Assembly (NCBI GenBank): GCA_001940725.1
Contig: MDVR01000056.1
Span: 1 to 32,306 of the forward strand
Reading direction: 5' to 3'
DNA length: 32,306 nt
Origin: Candidatus Heimdallarchaeota archaeon LC_2
GTDB taxonomy: Archaea > Asgardarchaeota > Heimdallarchaeia > Heimdallarchaeales > Kariarchaeaceae
Position 1 is the stretch's first letter, and the number at the start of each line of letters is the position of its first letter. The notes beneath the pieces are model-generated. The model was not told the DNA's origin. It was given only the letters and a program-made list of their open reading frames with translations, and ran no database searches. Made by a program: the position numbers and the translations under genes. This document shows, piece after piece, positions 8,489 through 17,593 of this stretch.

Positions 8489-9676
8489 ATGACCAACTAT
8501 GCTGTATTGGGATTAGGATTAATGGGCGAGGCGATTGTTTTCGACATACTCACTCATGATAATTCTTCCAAAGTTTATGGTTTTGAATTAAATGAAATTC
8601 GTCGAAACCAAGTGAAAGATAAATTTAATTCATTTGGGGAGCGGTTTGAAACATATCATCTCGACTTAAATACGTCTATGGGATTCGAAGAAAGTTCTCT
8701 TGTAGATCAAATAAAAAATAATGAAATTTCAATTGTATTTGGGGCGATAGATTATAAGTTCAATGTCTATCTAACTGAATTATGTATTCACACCAGATCA
8801 AACTTCTTTGATTTAGGTGGCAATCCAGACATTGTAAGATCACAACAAAAATTGGATGAAGCCGCTAAAAATGCTGGTATCGCGGTAATACCGGATTTAG
8901 GATTAGCTCCAGGAATGGCCAATATTTTGGCAGCCTATATCATGGGAAAATTTGAAAAACTTGATGAATGTCATATTCGAGTAGGAGGGTTACCCCAACC
9001 GGATTATAAAAAATCTATCTTGAATTATCAGCAAGTATTTTCAATTAGAGGATTAACCAATGAATATTTAGAGGAGGCTATAGTCATCCGAAACAGTAAA
9101 ATCCAAAAAGTAAATTCAATGACCGAGGTAGAGGAAATTAAATTTAATGAGCCATATGGTTGGTTAGAAGCTTTTCAAACCGCCGGTGGAACTTCATCTC
9201 TCCCTGAATTATATGAAGGAAAAATCTCAGAACTTACATACAAAACCATAAGATATCCAGGCCATGCTCAATTCTTCCAATTTTTAATTGAGTATGAGTT
9301 ATTATCTTCTGAAGAAAATAAGAATCTAAATAATATTAATCCAAGAGAAGTTATCGAATTTTATCTACAAAAAAATCTTCCTAAAAACGATCCTGATGTA
9401 GTATTACTAAGAATTATAGTATGTGGGACAATTAAAGGAAAAACTATAATGATAAAATATGATATGATTGATCATTATGATCCTGAAGCTAAGTTTTCAG
9501 CAATGGCACGCACAACTGCATATCCAATTTCAATTATAGGCCAGATGGTTGCGAATGGGACAATTGGTGAAAAAGGTGTGTTAACATCTGAAACAAGTGT
9601 TCCTGGGAAAGAATTTCTTGAAGAATTAAATAAGAGAAATATCAACATTGAAATCAGTGAAAGTGAAATGAATTAA
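8489..9676 (+). CDS. Saccharopine-dehydrogenase-family oxidoreductase
   Basis: A 395-residue NAD(P)-dependent enzyme. The N-terminal Rossmann motif G-L-G-L-M-G is at 8-13; the acidic FELNE at 32-36, after the second strand, fits NAD binding. Family hallmarks follow: FDLGGNP (107-113), PDLGLAPGMANILA (135-148) and the C-terminal TIRYPGHAQF (253-262). These are shared by saccharopine reductase, lysine 6-dehydrogenase and carboxynorspermidine synthase. The length and single-domain build fit lysine 6-dehydrogenase-like or saccharopine dehydrogenase (glutamate-forming) enzymes, so a step in lysine or polyamine metabolism is likely; the exact reaction cannot be chosen. No lysine-pathway neighbour is present. 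It is divergent from the S9 peptidase. Confidence 0.85.
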   Translation: MTNYAVLGLGLMGEAIVFDILTHDNSSKVYGFELNEIRRNQVKDKFNSFGERFETYHLDLNTSMGFEESSLVDQIKNNEISIVFGAIDYKFNVYLTELCIHTRSNFFDLGGNPDIVRSQQKLDEAAKNAGIAVIPDLGLAPGMANILAAYIMGKFEKLDECHIRVGGLPQPDYKKSILNYQQVFSIRGLTNEYLEEAIVIRNSKIQKVNSMTEVEEIKFNEPYGWLEAFQTAGGTSSLPELYEGKISELTYKTIRYPGHAQFFQFLIEYELLSSEENKNLNNINPREVIEFYLQKNLPKNDPDVVLLRIIVCGTIKGKTIMIKYDMIDHYDPEAKFSAMARTTAYPISIIGQMVANGTIGEKGVLTSETSVPGKEFLEELNKRNINIEISESEMN

Positions 9677-9781
9677 ATCAAAGCAATACAATCTATTTAA
9701 TTTGTTCTGAATCTTAAGCCAAACAACAATTTTGTAAATATAATTGCGAATATTTATTTTAATTAAAATTCTCATTACTTT

Positions 9782-11494
9782 GTGGGTTTAATAAAAATAA
9801 AAGATCCTGACGTGGATGTGACTCAATTTGAAGATGTTTTATTTGATGAGGTTTTTTCAGACATAAATACACCGGGTATTTGGATTGCAAAAACACAAGA
9901 AGATTTAGAAAAATCAAAAATAATTGTATTAGATGGTCATTCAACATTACTTGAATATAATCAGAGTAAAAGAGATCTTCCTTGGACTGCATTTAATGAA
10001 TTAGGACAATACAAGTATCAACCAGAAAATATTGGAGACGGTTTGATCATTTTTTCTCATAATTTCTACTTTCAATTTACCTTGAAGATTGGAAATAAAT
10101 CAGTTTTGGTGGAAAGTAGTTTTGATGGAAACAGTATCAACGCAATTGCACTACCTATGAAAGATGTTCCAATAAGTCAAATTTTTGATGTTATTGCTAA
10201 ACGTATAGAAGAAGCTGTTACATCTGAAATTCGGTCCTACGGTGATACAATTGATGTTAAAAAAGGAAAGAAAATATCTATCCCTGAAGCTGTTTCTATG
10301 AAGATTGGAATTAAACTTTCAATGATGGGGATCGGACTGAAAAGCCTAACACCAAAAGAAATTACTGAGGTGGAAATTGTAGAAGGAGGTGCTGTAGAAC
10401 AACATTTCGAGGAAACATCTTCCGAGAAAAAAGAATTATTATCAAAAATGCCAGATGTAAGTATGAAAAAGAAAGGTGCTAAAAGGAAAAAAGTAGCAGC
10501 CGGAGCAAAAATGGATGTAAAAGCAAAAGAAGTTTCAAGATTTACTGCTGGTCCCCCTCCTTCTAGCGCTTCCGGTGCTGGGGGAGCAGAAATTGCTTCA
10601 ACGGGGCAAACTTCACCACCTCCGCCTCCTAGTACTCCTGTAGCTCCTCCCAAAGTTCTTTCCCCTAAGCCAGCTCCTACTCCAGCTTCTTCCAAACCAT
10701 CCGCTCCCCCACCAACAGCTAAAGCTCCAACGGGGGTACCTTTAACGGATCCAGTTATTTTGGAAGAAGAAGCTGAAGAAGTGGATGAATCCGCTGTTTT
10801 TGATGGGTTAGGTATTGCTGATCCAGATGATGAACTAATTGCAACCGGAATGGAAAAAACAGAAAGTAAAATGACTTTAAAATACACTCATACGAGTTAT
10901 TTTTCAAGAATGCTATTGAATCGAGCATATCCTTTGGTGGTTAAAATTAATACTGAAGAAGTGGGTGTAAAAAAGACGATTTCTTCAATTGTCTCAGGAG
11001 AAAAAATATCTGAAAAAGAAGAAAGTATGATTTTGGATGAAGAAAAATCTGTTACGATTAGACCTGAATTTCCAGGATGTTTTGTTGTGCCATCGGAGCA
11101 GGAAGTTGAATTATCTGATGAAAACGTTGAAGTTAAATTTCATGTTACTCCATTGGCATTAGGTATGCTAGATGTGTCAGTTCGATTTTTACAGGCTGGT
11201 AAAACTGTACATTCAATGTACCTAGAAACAAAAGTGATAACACATAGACTCTCTAGATGGCTTGCAACTATAGGTGCATCTGCAAGTGTTGTTCCAACCA
11301 TGGTTGCATTCATGCTTAATGAAACACCAGCTCAATTCATGGACAAAAGAATGGATAATTTAGCTCCTTCAATTGGAATTAATGGTTTAGCAATTTTAGG
11401 TTTTCTAACAGCCTTATTCTTATTCCTAAGTGGATTTGTTTATCGAATGCAGAAACCTCAAAAATCCAGTCGCTCCTTAGCTTTCCCCCGTTAA
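9782..11494 (+). CDS. Proline-rich membrane protein with two C-terminal helices
   Basis: A 570-residue protein I do not recognise as a named family. Residues 1-200 are a mixed alpha/beta domain without signal peptide. Residues 228-250 are Lys-rich, then 256-320 are a low-complexity Pro/Ala/Ser region with GPPP, a run of five prolines (279-283), APPK and SAPPP. An acidic patch (326-352) leads to a beta-rich domain (365-487) containing FSRMLLNRAYPLVVKI. Two hydrophobic segments near 494-511 and 532-554 are likely transmembrane helices, with a short basic tail. The bulk of the protein should face the cytoplasm. Poly-proline tracts bind profilin, SH3 or WW domains in other systems; that is only a hint here. 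Start is GTG. The last 18 bp overlap the convergent HAD gene. Confidence 0.75.
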   Translation: MGLIKIKDPDVDVTQFEDVLFDEVFSDINTPGIWIAKTQEDLEKSKIIVLDGHSTLLEYNQSKRDLPWTAFNELGQYKYQPENIGDGLIIFSHNFYFQFTLKIGNKSVLVESSFDGNSINAIALPMKDVPISQIFDVIAKRIEEAVTSEIRSYGDTIDVKKGKKISIPEAVSMKIGIKLSMMGIGLKSLTPKEITEVEIVEGGAVEQHFEETSSEKKELLSKMPDVSMKKKGAKRKKVAAGAKMDVKAKEVSRFTAGPPPSSASGAGGAEIASTGQTSPPPPPSTPVAPPKVLSPKPAPTPASSKPSAPPPTAKAPTGVPLTDPVILEEEAEEVDESAVFDGLGIADPDDELIATGMEKTESKMTLKYTHTSYFSRMLLNRAYPLVVKINTEEVGVKKTISSIVSGEKISEKEESMILDEEKSVTIRPEFPGCFVVPSEQEVELSDENVEVKFHVTPLALGMLDVSVRFLQAGKTVHSMYLETKVITHRLSRWLATIGASASVVPTMVAFMLNETPAQFMDKRMDNLAPSIGINGLAILGFLTALFLFLSGFVYRMQKPQKSSRSLAFPR

Positions 11495-12229
11495 TTTATC
11501 CATTGAATTAATTCTGATCAATAAATCCTCTAACGAACCCTCATAATCAATTTGCAATTTATCTTTATACTCTAAATGAGATCGATTGTTATCGATTATC
11601 CAAGTCTTAATACCGACTAAACTCGCACTTCCATCGTATAGAAAGTCATTACCTACCATCAATATTTTCTCAGCTGGAACATTCACTATGTCTAGTAAAT
11701 TCTGATAATATTGAGGATCAGGTTTTACTGCATTTGAGTTGGAAATATGCGGAATGAATATGAAATCATTTTCGTAATCCAAATTTGCCCACTTAACTCT
11801 TTGTCTGGTTGCAATTTCAGGAAAAACAGGATTTGTAGCAAGAACAATTTTCTTTCCTCTTGACTCAAGACTCTTAATTAGGGATTTTGATACAGGAGAT
11901 TCAATTACATATTTTTGAAGCTGTCCAAAATTATTGCTGTAAAATTCATGTAGACGATTCCAAGCATCATCTCTCCCCATTCCGCTCAACTCACTAAATT
12001 TGGATAAAAATGATTCTATTACATAATTTTCATAATCATTATGTTTCATTAAAGCCTCCACTGATGTCATAAAGTAATCCAAAAACTCTCCAGGGGTAAA
12101 AACATCAATAAAATGATTAACCAGTAATTTAGTATATTCTTGCTCAAATATTTGATCTGATATATTTAACAGAGTTCCATCCAAATCAAAGAAAAAACAT
12201 TCTATATTATTAAAATCGTCAGTACTCAT
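11477..12229 (-). CDS. HAD-superfamily hydrolase
   Basis: A 250-residue haloacid-dehalogenase-superfamily phosphatase-like enzyme. Motif I is DLDGT (15-19, Asp15 nucleophile and Asp17 acid/base), with a helical cap insert from about 25 to 110. Motif II is ATN (131-133), motif III the lysine in AVKPDP (Lys169) and motif IV GND with a further Asp (193-199). All catalytic residues are present, and the C1-cap layout resembles phosphoglycolate phosphatase/YjjG-like small-molecule phosphatases. The substrate is unknown. Its 3' end overlaps the convergent proline-rich protein gene by 18 bp. Confidence 0.88.
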   Translation of the reverse strand: MSTDDFNNIECFFFDLDGTLLNISDQIFEQEYTKLLVNHFIDVFTPGEFLDYFMTSVEALMKHNDYENYVIESFLSKFSELSGMGRDDAWNRLHEFYSNNFGQLQKYVIESPVSKSLIKSLESRGKKIVLATNPVFPEIATRQRVKWANLDYENDFIFIPHISNSNAVKPDPQYYQNLLDIVNVPAEKILMVGNDFLYDGSASLVGIKTWIIDNNRSHLEYKDKLQIDYEGSLEDLLIRINSMDKLTGES

Positions 12230-12459
12230 TAAACATCATCAAAAAAACAAATTGCCTCCTAATACTGACTTAAACAACTTTTAGGTAGATCTTGAATAAT
12301 GTGACCACCAATCATATTGAGACGATGAATATTCTTGGTTAAAATAAAATTAATTAATTGATAAATGTCTTAGTACTTGATATTTCGAAAATATTTGTTG
12401 GATGATCAACTTTTTTAAATTATTTTTATTAATGATGTTGTTCTCATTGAAATTAGACT

Positions 12460-13056
12460 GTGTTGGAGAATATAGAATCAAGTGATTATATTTTCAAAAT
12501 AATCGCTGTTGGAAATCAATCAGTGGGTAAAACGTCCATTACCATTAGGTTTGCAACCGATAAATTCTCAGATGATTATAAAGTAACCTTAGGAATGAAT
12601 CTATCGACAAAAAATGTTACAATTAACCAAAAATTAATCCAGATGGCTGTGTGGGATACAGCTGGACAATCTTCATTTGAACCTCTCATACCAATGTATT
12701 ATAGGGGCGCATTAGGGGCAATTGTAGTGTATGATATCACTCGACGTGAGACCTTTGAGGGTGTGAAAAAATGGTTCACTGATATTAAACGCTTTGCAGA
12801 GGAAATTCCTGTTGTTTTGATTGGTAATAAGTCGGATTTAACAGATGAAAGAGTTGTCACATATGAAGAAGGAAGAGCTCTTGCAGAGGAGTATGATAAA
12901 GTTTGGTCAAAGGAAGTGTTTTTCAAAGAATCATCTGCAAAAGATGCTGTTGAAGTAAATGAATCATTCACAATGTTAGCCGAATCTATTCTTGCTTATC
13001 TCAAAGAAGAAGTTGATGAGGATGAATTTGACTTTTCGTTCGATGCTCCGTTTTAA
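12460..13056 (+). CDS. Rab/Ras-like small GTPase
   Basis: A 198-residue Ras-superfamily GTPase typical of Asgard genomes. The P-loop GNQSVGKT is at 18-25, the switch I threonine at Thr43 (KVTLGMN), G3 WDTAGQ at 65-70 (with the catalytic Gln70), G4 NKSD at 123-126 and G5 SSAK at 158-161. The YYRGALGAIVVYDIT stretch (80-94) is strongly Rab-like. All nucleotide-binding elements are intact, so it should bind and hydrolyse GTP. It has no C-terminal cysteine for prenylation; the tail is acidic (EEVDEDEFDF). Start is GTG at 12460 (TTG at 12463 is possible), with a T/A-rich promoter near 12410-12430. It may work with longin/roadblock regulators such as the protein at 4554-5309; that link is inferred. 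Confidence 0.92.
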   Translation: MLENIESSDYIFKIIAVGNQSVGKTSITIRFATDKFSDDYKVTLGMNLSTKNVTINQKLIQMAVWDTAGQSSFEPLIPMYYRGALGAIVVYDITRRETFEGVKKWFTDIKRFAEEIPVVLIGNKSDLTDERVVTYEEGRALAEEYDKVWSKEVFFKESSAKDAVEVNESFTMLAESILAYLKEEVDEDEFDFSFDAPF

Positions 13057-13299
13057 TAAATTGTAAAGTAAAAACTAAAAATCATTTTTGACATAAATTT
13101 TTCATTCTTGTAATTGGGACTAGAAGCGCTAAATAAACAAAATATAGAATTTCATATTGAATTCACAGAATGTTCATGATTTAAAATTGTATACTTATTT
13201 TATTTGTTTTGTCTTTCAATTCATATGGTCATGGACATATTACTTTCAGTTACCTCTTTGATTCTGTACTTAAATACTTAAAATAACTAATATGAAACA

Positions 13300-14460
13300 G
13301 TGAGTATTCTTACGAGAACTTTGCGAGTTCAAGTTTATCCAGAAAAACAAATCAAGGATGAACTAGAAAGAACTTTTGAAGAATATTCCAAAGCGGCTCA
13401 AGTTGCATATAACTGCGCTTACACCAACGATACTTCTAATCGAATAAAAATTCATCATGCAATTTACAAATCTGTTCGCGAAAAGTCCTCACTCAATTCC
13501 CAACTTGTAATTAATGCAAAAAACAAGGCTGTCGATGTAATCAAGAGCTTGAAGGCAAAAAGAATAAAACGACTTGTAAATTTCTCCAATAAAATCCCCA
13601 TTCGATATGATTACCGATCTTCAACCATATTTCATGAATCGAGATATGTGACTCTCTCCACAACTAATAAACGAGTGACACTTCAATACTTTCTTCCTAA
13701 ATGTTATCAACAGTATGTTGATTGGGAATTTCGTAGTTTTGAATTGTTGAAAAGAGGTAATAAACATTTTCTACATTTTGTTGTCAGAAAGTATTCTAAA
13801 GTAGAAGGAAAACATTCTGGTCAATTTATTGGCATTGATCGTGGTATAAAGCATATAGCAGTAACATCGCAAAATAAATTCTACAATGGTATACGTCTTC
13901 GTGAGATAAAAAATCGATATTTTAGACTTAAACGTGGACTCCAGAAGAAAGGCACTCCATCAGCAAAGAGAAGATTAAAACAAATTGCTGGTAGAGAAAG
14001 ACGGTTTCAGAGGGATCAGAACCATTGTATTACAAAAACATTCATTCAAAATATGAAATTAAATTCAACAATAATATTAGAAGATTTAATCAAAATAAGG
14101 AAAACTGCCAGATATCGTAAAAGATCAAGACAAAGTAGAGAACTCAATTCTTGGGGTTTTTATCAATTTCAATTTTTTCTAGAGTACAAAGCTAAGGAAA
14201 AAAATATTGAAATTATATATGTCGATCCTGCATATACATCACAGCGATGTAATAATTGTACATATATATCTCGCAAAAATCGCAATGGTGCACATTTTTT
14301 GTGTAGATCCTGTGGTTTTAACCTTAATTCTGATCTTAATGCTTCACGTAATATTGAAGATAAATATTTTGACGATGAATATGTATTGAATAAACTAGCT
14401 CAGAAGGCTAGAGGTTTTCTGAGAGGGGCTCCCGTCATTATCCCTATCGTAGCATCCTAG
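13300..14460 (+). CDS. tnpB: TnpB-family RNA-guided nuclease (IS1341-type OrfB)
   Basis: A 386-residue TnpB, the usual family length. An N-terminal basic helical domain (1-170) precedes a split RuvC domain: Asp180 in GIDRGIKHIAV, Glu261 in IILED and Asp345 in NSDLNASRN. Between the last two is a zinc ribbon with Cys317, Cys320, Cys335 and Cys338. All catalytic and zinc residues are present, so the nuclease may be active. TnpB proteins cut DNA guided by an omega RNA made from the 3' end of their own element. No tnpA transposase is nearby, so the copy would depend on a transposase elsewhere or be domesticated. Start is GTG at 13300, with a TATA-like stretch around 13269-13285. Conserved genes flank it on both sides. 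Confidence 0.92.
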   Translation: MSILTRTLRVQVYPEKQIKDELERTFEEYSKAAQVAYNCAYTNDTSNRIKIHHAIYKSVREKSSLNSQLVINAKNKAVDVIKSLKAKRIKRLVNFSNKIPIRYDYRSSTIFHESRYVTLSTTNKRVTLQYFLPKCYQQYVDWEFRSFELLKRGNKHFLHFVVRKYSKVEGKHSGQFIGIDRGIKHIAVTSQNKFYNGIRLREIKNRYFRLKRGLQKKGTPSAKRRLKQIAGRERRFQRDQNHCITKTFIQNMKLNSTIILEDLIKIRKTARYRKRSRQSRELNSWGFYQFQFFLEYKAKEKNIEIIYVDPAYTSQRCNNCTYISRKNRNGAHFLCRSCGFNLNSDLNASRNIEDKYFDDEYVLNKLAQKARGFLRGAPVIIPIVAS

Positions 14461-14469
14461 GATAGCTAC
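14449..14469 (+). other. Hairpin across the tnpB stop codon, likely right-end/omega-RNA stem
   Basis: GTAGC-ATCCT and AGGAT-AGCTAC form a near-perfect dyad with a single bulged base, and the tnpB stop TAG lies at its centre. In IS200/IS605-type elements the 3' end of tnpB overlaps the guide RNA and structured right end, so a hairpin here is expected. The guide itself and the element boundary could not be placed. Confidence 0.45.
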
Positions 14470-14534
14470 AAGAAAAGGTAACTTGAAAAGTATACTTTTT
14501 TGAATGATATATTGTTAAATTGGAGAAATTATTC

Positions 14535-14795
14535 TTAATCTTCTTCAACCCCGAGATAAGTCATCTCTTTGTCAAGTCTTTTAATTCTACGTTTGTTTTT
14601 GGTAATCAACTGTACATGAATTAATCCTTGTGTCTCTAATGTCATTAGTGCTCTGTTGATTTCAGCATCGGAAAAAATTACCGTTCTCCCATATCTAGAT
14701 TTCAGTGCAATAGGTAAATCACTATCTAACATTACACCGTCTTTCTTTCTTAAAATCTCAATAATCGCTGATCTGAGAGGTAATTGTGATTTCAC
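14535..14795 (-). CDS. Small winged-helix DNA-binding protein
   Basis: An 86-residue protein whose pattern fits a winged helix-turn-helix: helix 1 (LPLRSAIIEILRKK), a short strand, helix 2 (SDLPIALKSRYG), the recognition helix (SDAEINRALMTLETQGLI) and a basic beta hairpin wing (VQLITKNKRRIKRLD). It is probably a transcription regulator or a nucleic-acid-binding adaptor; no ligand domain exists. Start is GTG at 14795, with a TATA-like run on the reverse strand around 14826-14838. It converges with tnpB. It might regulate the divergent membrane-protein gene at 14970, which is inference from position only. Confidence 0.7.
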   Translation of the reverse strand: MKSQLPLRSAIIEILRKKDGVMLDSDLPIALKSRYGRTVIFSDAEINRALMTLETQGLIHVQLITKNKRRIKRLDKEMTYLGVEED

Positions 14796-14969
14796 TAATA
14801 TTATAAAACTCCATATACACTTAAATTTATATTACATATTCTCAAGAATTGTGTGATTCTAATTTCGAAATTTATAAAAATGGATTACTTGGGAGTTAAA
14901 AATGATTTCTCACAGAATATAATTGATATTTTCCAAATGTATATCAAATCATGTTTGTGTTGAGAAATA

Positions 14970-16064
14970 GTGGAAGCTAGTCATCTCTTGGATTTAAATA
15001 AATTAATGGGAGATTATCCACCAAATGTCTTGATTCCTGCGAATAAAAAAACCAAGTCAATCTTTAGTAGATCACCAGGAGGATTTACATTTCCATTAAT
15101 GATCCTTGCATTTCTTTTTTCAATTTATTTGGGATTTAAAGATAATTTTGGAAATCCATTTTATTTAGTATTGGCAATTTTATTAATTCTGATTTATATT
15201 AGAAAAAATCGTCTAAAGGGCATTTATTGGATTTCAGAAGATGGGTTGGTGGTGCCTTATACTTGGCTTACAACAAAAAAACTGAAATCTACTCAAATCA
15301 TTAATATTTCACCTGAGAAATTAACTGATAAAGATACAGGAGTTGAATATGATGGACTGAGAATAACAATTGACAATTCAGGTTTAAAATTTAATTTTAC
15401 TGGTATTCAAGATCCTAGTATTGTTTTATCAACTATAAATTATGAAAAAAAGGATTTAGACCTTTTCAGTAAGGAATTAGAAAAATTGAAGCGAAATTCT
15501 TCAGGATCTCCAAACACCCTTCCCCAAAGATTAACTGATCAGGTAAATAATTCTTGGTTTGGAAGATGGAAGCTTGTTGTTTTCAATACGATCGATTCCA
15601 GTACTGAATTTGCATACTACTTATTGTTATTTTATGTGATTTTATCTGAATTTACTGGAAATTCTCTGACATTCTTTTTATTCACTCTATGGATATTTTA
15701 TTTTGTTTTTGTCTTTATTTACAACATCTCTGACATTCCCTCTTCAATAATTGGTATCCGCCCACATGAATTGGGGGCTCTCATTTACAATGAAGCAGAT
15801 CTCCTAACAACTGTGAGATTCATTTTAATGAGTCAACCCGAAACAGTTATTCTATTAAATTGTGAACTCTTATTTGAAGGCCAACCAATTTCACAAATTC
15901 ATGAGTTAAAGGAACTTCATCCAACGAAGAATGAACCCGGTATGTTAACGTATTGTGTCGCTCAATTTTTGGGAAATCACACGAAATCAATAGGTGCCAA
16001 TATAAAATTTAAATATTCTGGAGAGGATGAGACTGAGTTTGAATTATCTGTTTACTGGGCTTAA
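14970..16064 (+). CDS. Four-helix membrane protein of unknown function
   Basis: A 364-residue protein without a recognised family. Likely transmembrane helices are at about 39-56, 62-78, 214-231 and 233-253, in two pairs. The first pair is followed by a soluble domain of about 130 residues (80-205) with strand-like patterns such as IYWISEDGLVVPYTW, somewhat like PH/bPH2-type membrane-associated domains; the last 110 residues form a second soluble domain ending in ELSVYWA. No signal peptide or enzyme motif is seen. Start is GTG at 14970. It converges with the reductase gene 30 bp downstream. Confidence 0.7.
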   Translation: MEASHLLDLNKLMGDYPPNVLIPANKKTKSIFSRSPGGFTFPLMILAFLFSIYLGFKDNFGNPFYLVLAILLILIYIRKNRLKGIYWISEDGLVVPYTWLTTKKLKSTQIINISPEKLTDKDTGVEYDGLRITIDNSGLKFNFTGIQDPSIVLSTINYEKKDLDLFSKELEKLKRNSSGSPNTLPQRLTDQVNNSWFGRWKLVVFNTIDSSTEFAYYLLLFYVILSEFTGNSLTFFLFTLWIFYFVFVFIYNISDIPSSIIGIRPHELGALIYNEADLLTTVRFILMSQPETVILLNCELLFEGQPISQIHELKELHPTKNEPGMLTYCVAQFLGNHTKSIGANIKFKYSGEDETEFELSVYWA

Positions 16065-16094
16065 TGGTTCAAATTATTTATATATTAATTAATA

Positions 16095-17468
16095 TTAAAA
16101 ATTCATTTTTAATTCTTGGTTCCTGAATTTTCGCCATTCTTCCAGTTTATCCGGTGACATTGGATATTTTTTATAAATTTCCTCTACTTTTTCTATTTTC
16201 ACCATATATTTTCGCAATTTAAACATCATAGGCCATCTTGGAAATGCTCTGAGAAACATTTTCAATAAAGTAGAATTCGAAATAACAGAATCTTTTTCTT
16301 GAAACATATTTCTCAATATCTCTTCTGTAATTATTTTACGATTTAACAAGAATTCAAGGTTTTTTACCCCAACATCTCGAGTCATTTGTGAAGCAATGAA
16401 GGATTCCATATGCATGGCGCCGGGATATTTCATGAAATCAACATTGTATTGCCAAAGATCTTCTTTTGAAAAACTGTTTGCCTCTAATGCAGAAATAGCT
16501 GCATTTCCCGCCATTCTACCAGAATCAAGTGCAGGTCCATGACCTTCAAAGGAAGTAGGATCTACAGCACCCGCTGCATCTCCAACAAGCAAAGCACCGT
16601 TATAAACCAATGAATCAAAATTAGGTCTCATAGGTATGTTTCCCCCTCCTTTCTGAATTACTTCATAACTGTCAGTTGGGAAATACTTGTCCAAATGGTC
16701 ATGAAACAATTTTTTCATCGATTTTCCAATAGGATAAGGGTCTGACTTAACCCATGCAATTCCAATGTTGAGCATTTTTGGGCCTTCGCTAAAAATCCAA
16801 ATATATCCTGGTGGTTTAATTTCTGGGGGGTAAAATAATAAAATTTCTTCCCTATATTTATGATCTTTGTTCGATTTTAGCTTTATTATTTCTCTGTAAG
16901 TTTTTATCACATGATTATCATTGAAATCATAATTAATATCATTTTTAAGCATAATTGGAATTGCTTTTCTCACTATCCCGATTATTCCTGATGCATCTAC
17001 GGTAATCCTTGACTTAATTTTATTTTTATTTCCCTCTTTATCAAAGTATTCCACTCCTATTATGTGATTATTTTCAACTAAAACGTTTCTAACACTGACT
17101 TCTGGTAATATTTCAACACCTATTTTTTCAGCATCTTTCAATAATCTTTGTCCATATGCTAAACGATTTACCAAATATCCTGGTGTTTGAGCACTGAGCT
17201 GATTCTCTAATGTCCCAGTTGCAATGGTAAACTTATTAATCAAATCACGTGCCTCACCCAATTCGACAGATGGGGGTTCAATACCTAATTTTTCATGAAG
17301 AATGTCTGTGTAAAGACTGTCTAGTGCATCACCACAATTTTTGTCCCCAATTAGTCCTCTTGGTTTTTTATCAAGGATTATACATGTGTAACCTGCTTTT
17401 GCGACAGAATATGCTGTGATAACTCCGGATGGTCCTCCACCAACAACACAAACATCATAATCATACAT
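16095..17468 (-). CDS. Geranylgeranyl-reductase-family FAD-dependent reductase
   Basis: A 457-residue flavoprotein of the digeranylgeranylglycerophospholipid reductase family, which saturates the isoprenoid chains of archaeal membrane lipids. The N-terminal dinucleotide-binding motif VVGGGPSG is at 8-15, with the acid ending strand 2 at Asp33. GDKNCGDAL (41-49) carries the conserved cysteine of this family, and the second FAD motif GALLVGDAAG is at 291-300, followed by DPTSFEGHGPALDSGR. Length is normal. Other family members reduce menaquinone side chains or act in chlorophyll synthesis, so lipid saturation is the best guess but not certain. It is read divergently from tldD across a 230-bp region with two dyads. 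Confidence 0.85.
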   Translation of the reverse strand: MYDYDVCVVGGGPSGVITAYSVAKAGYTCIILDKKPRGLIGDKNCGDALDSLYTDILHEKLGIEPPSVELGEARDLINKFTIATGTLENQLSAQTPGYLVNRLAYGQRLLKDAEKIGVEILPEVSVRNVLVENNHIIGVEYFDKEGNKNKIKSRITVDASGIIGIVRKAIPIMLKNDINYDFNDNHVIKTYREIIKLKSNKDHKYREEILLFYPPEIKPPGYIWIFSEGPKMLNIGIAWVKSDPYPIGKSMKKLFHDHLDKYFPTDSYEVIQKGGGNIPMRPNFDSLVYNGALLVGDAAGAVDPTSFEGHGPALDSGRMAGNAAISALEANSFSKEDLWQYNVDFMKYPGAMHMESFIASQMTRDVGVKNLEFLLNRKIITEEILRNMFQEKDSVISNSTLLKMFLRAFPRWPMMFKLRKYMVKIEKVEEIYKKYPMSPDKLEEWRKFRNQELKMNF

Positions 17469-17593
17469 TGATATCTGACAAATTGGTATACAACTTATTA
17501 CCTTATTGAGAAGGTCAAAAATGATCGATAAGTGAGTTACTTTTTTTTTACATCAATAAATTCGTATATTTTTTAAAGTGAATTTATCTTTTA

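Noticed and set aside
10237..10887. 216-codon reverse-strand frame
   Set aside because: It is antisense to the proline-rich protein; its Gly/Ala-rich text simply mirrors the proline/Ala codons on the other strand, and it has no promoter or motif.
13219..13237. Imperfect dyad ATATGGTC...GGACATAT upstream of tnpB as the left end of the element
   Set aside because: Only five base pairs match cleanly, and no element boundary can be fixed without an empty-site comparison.
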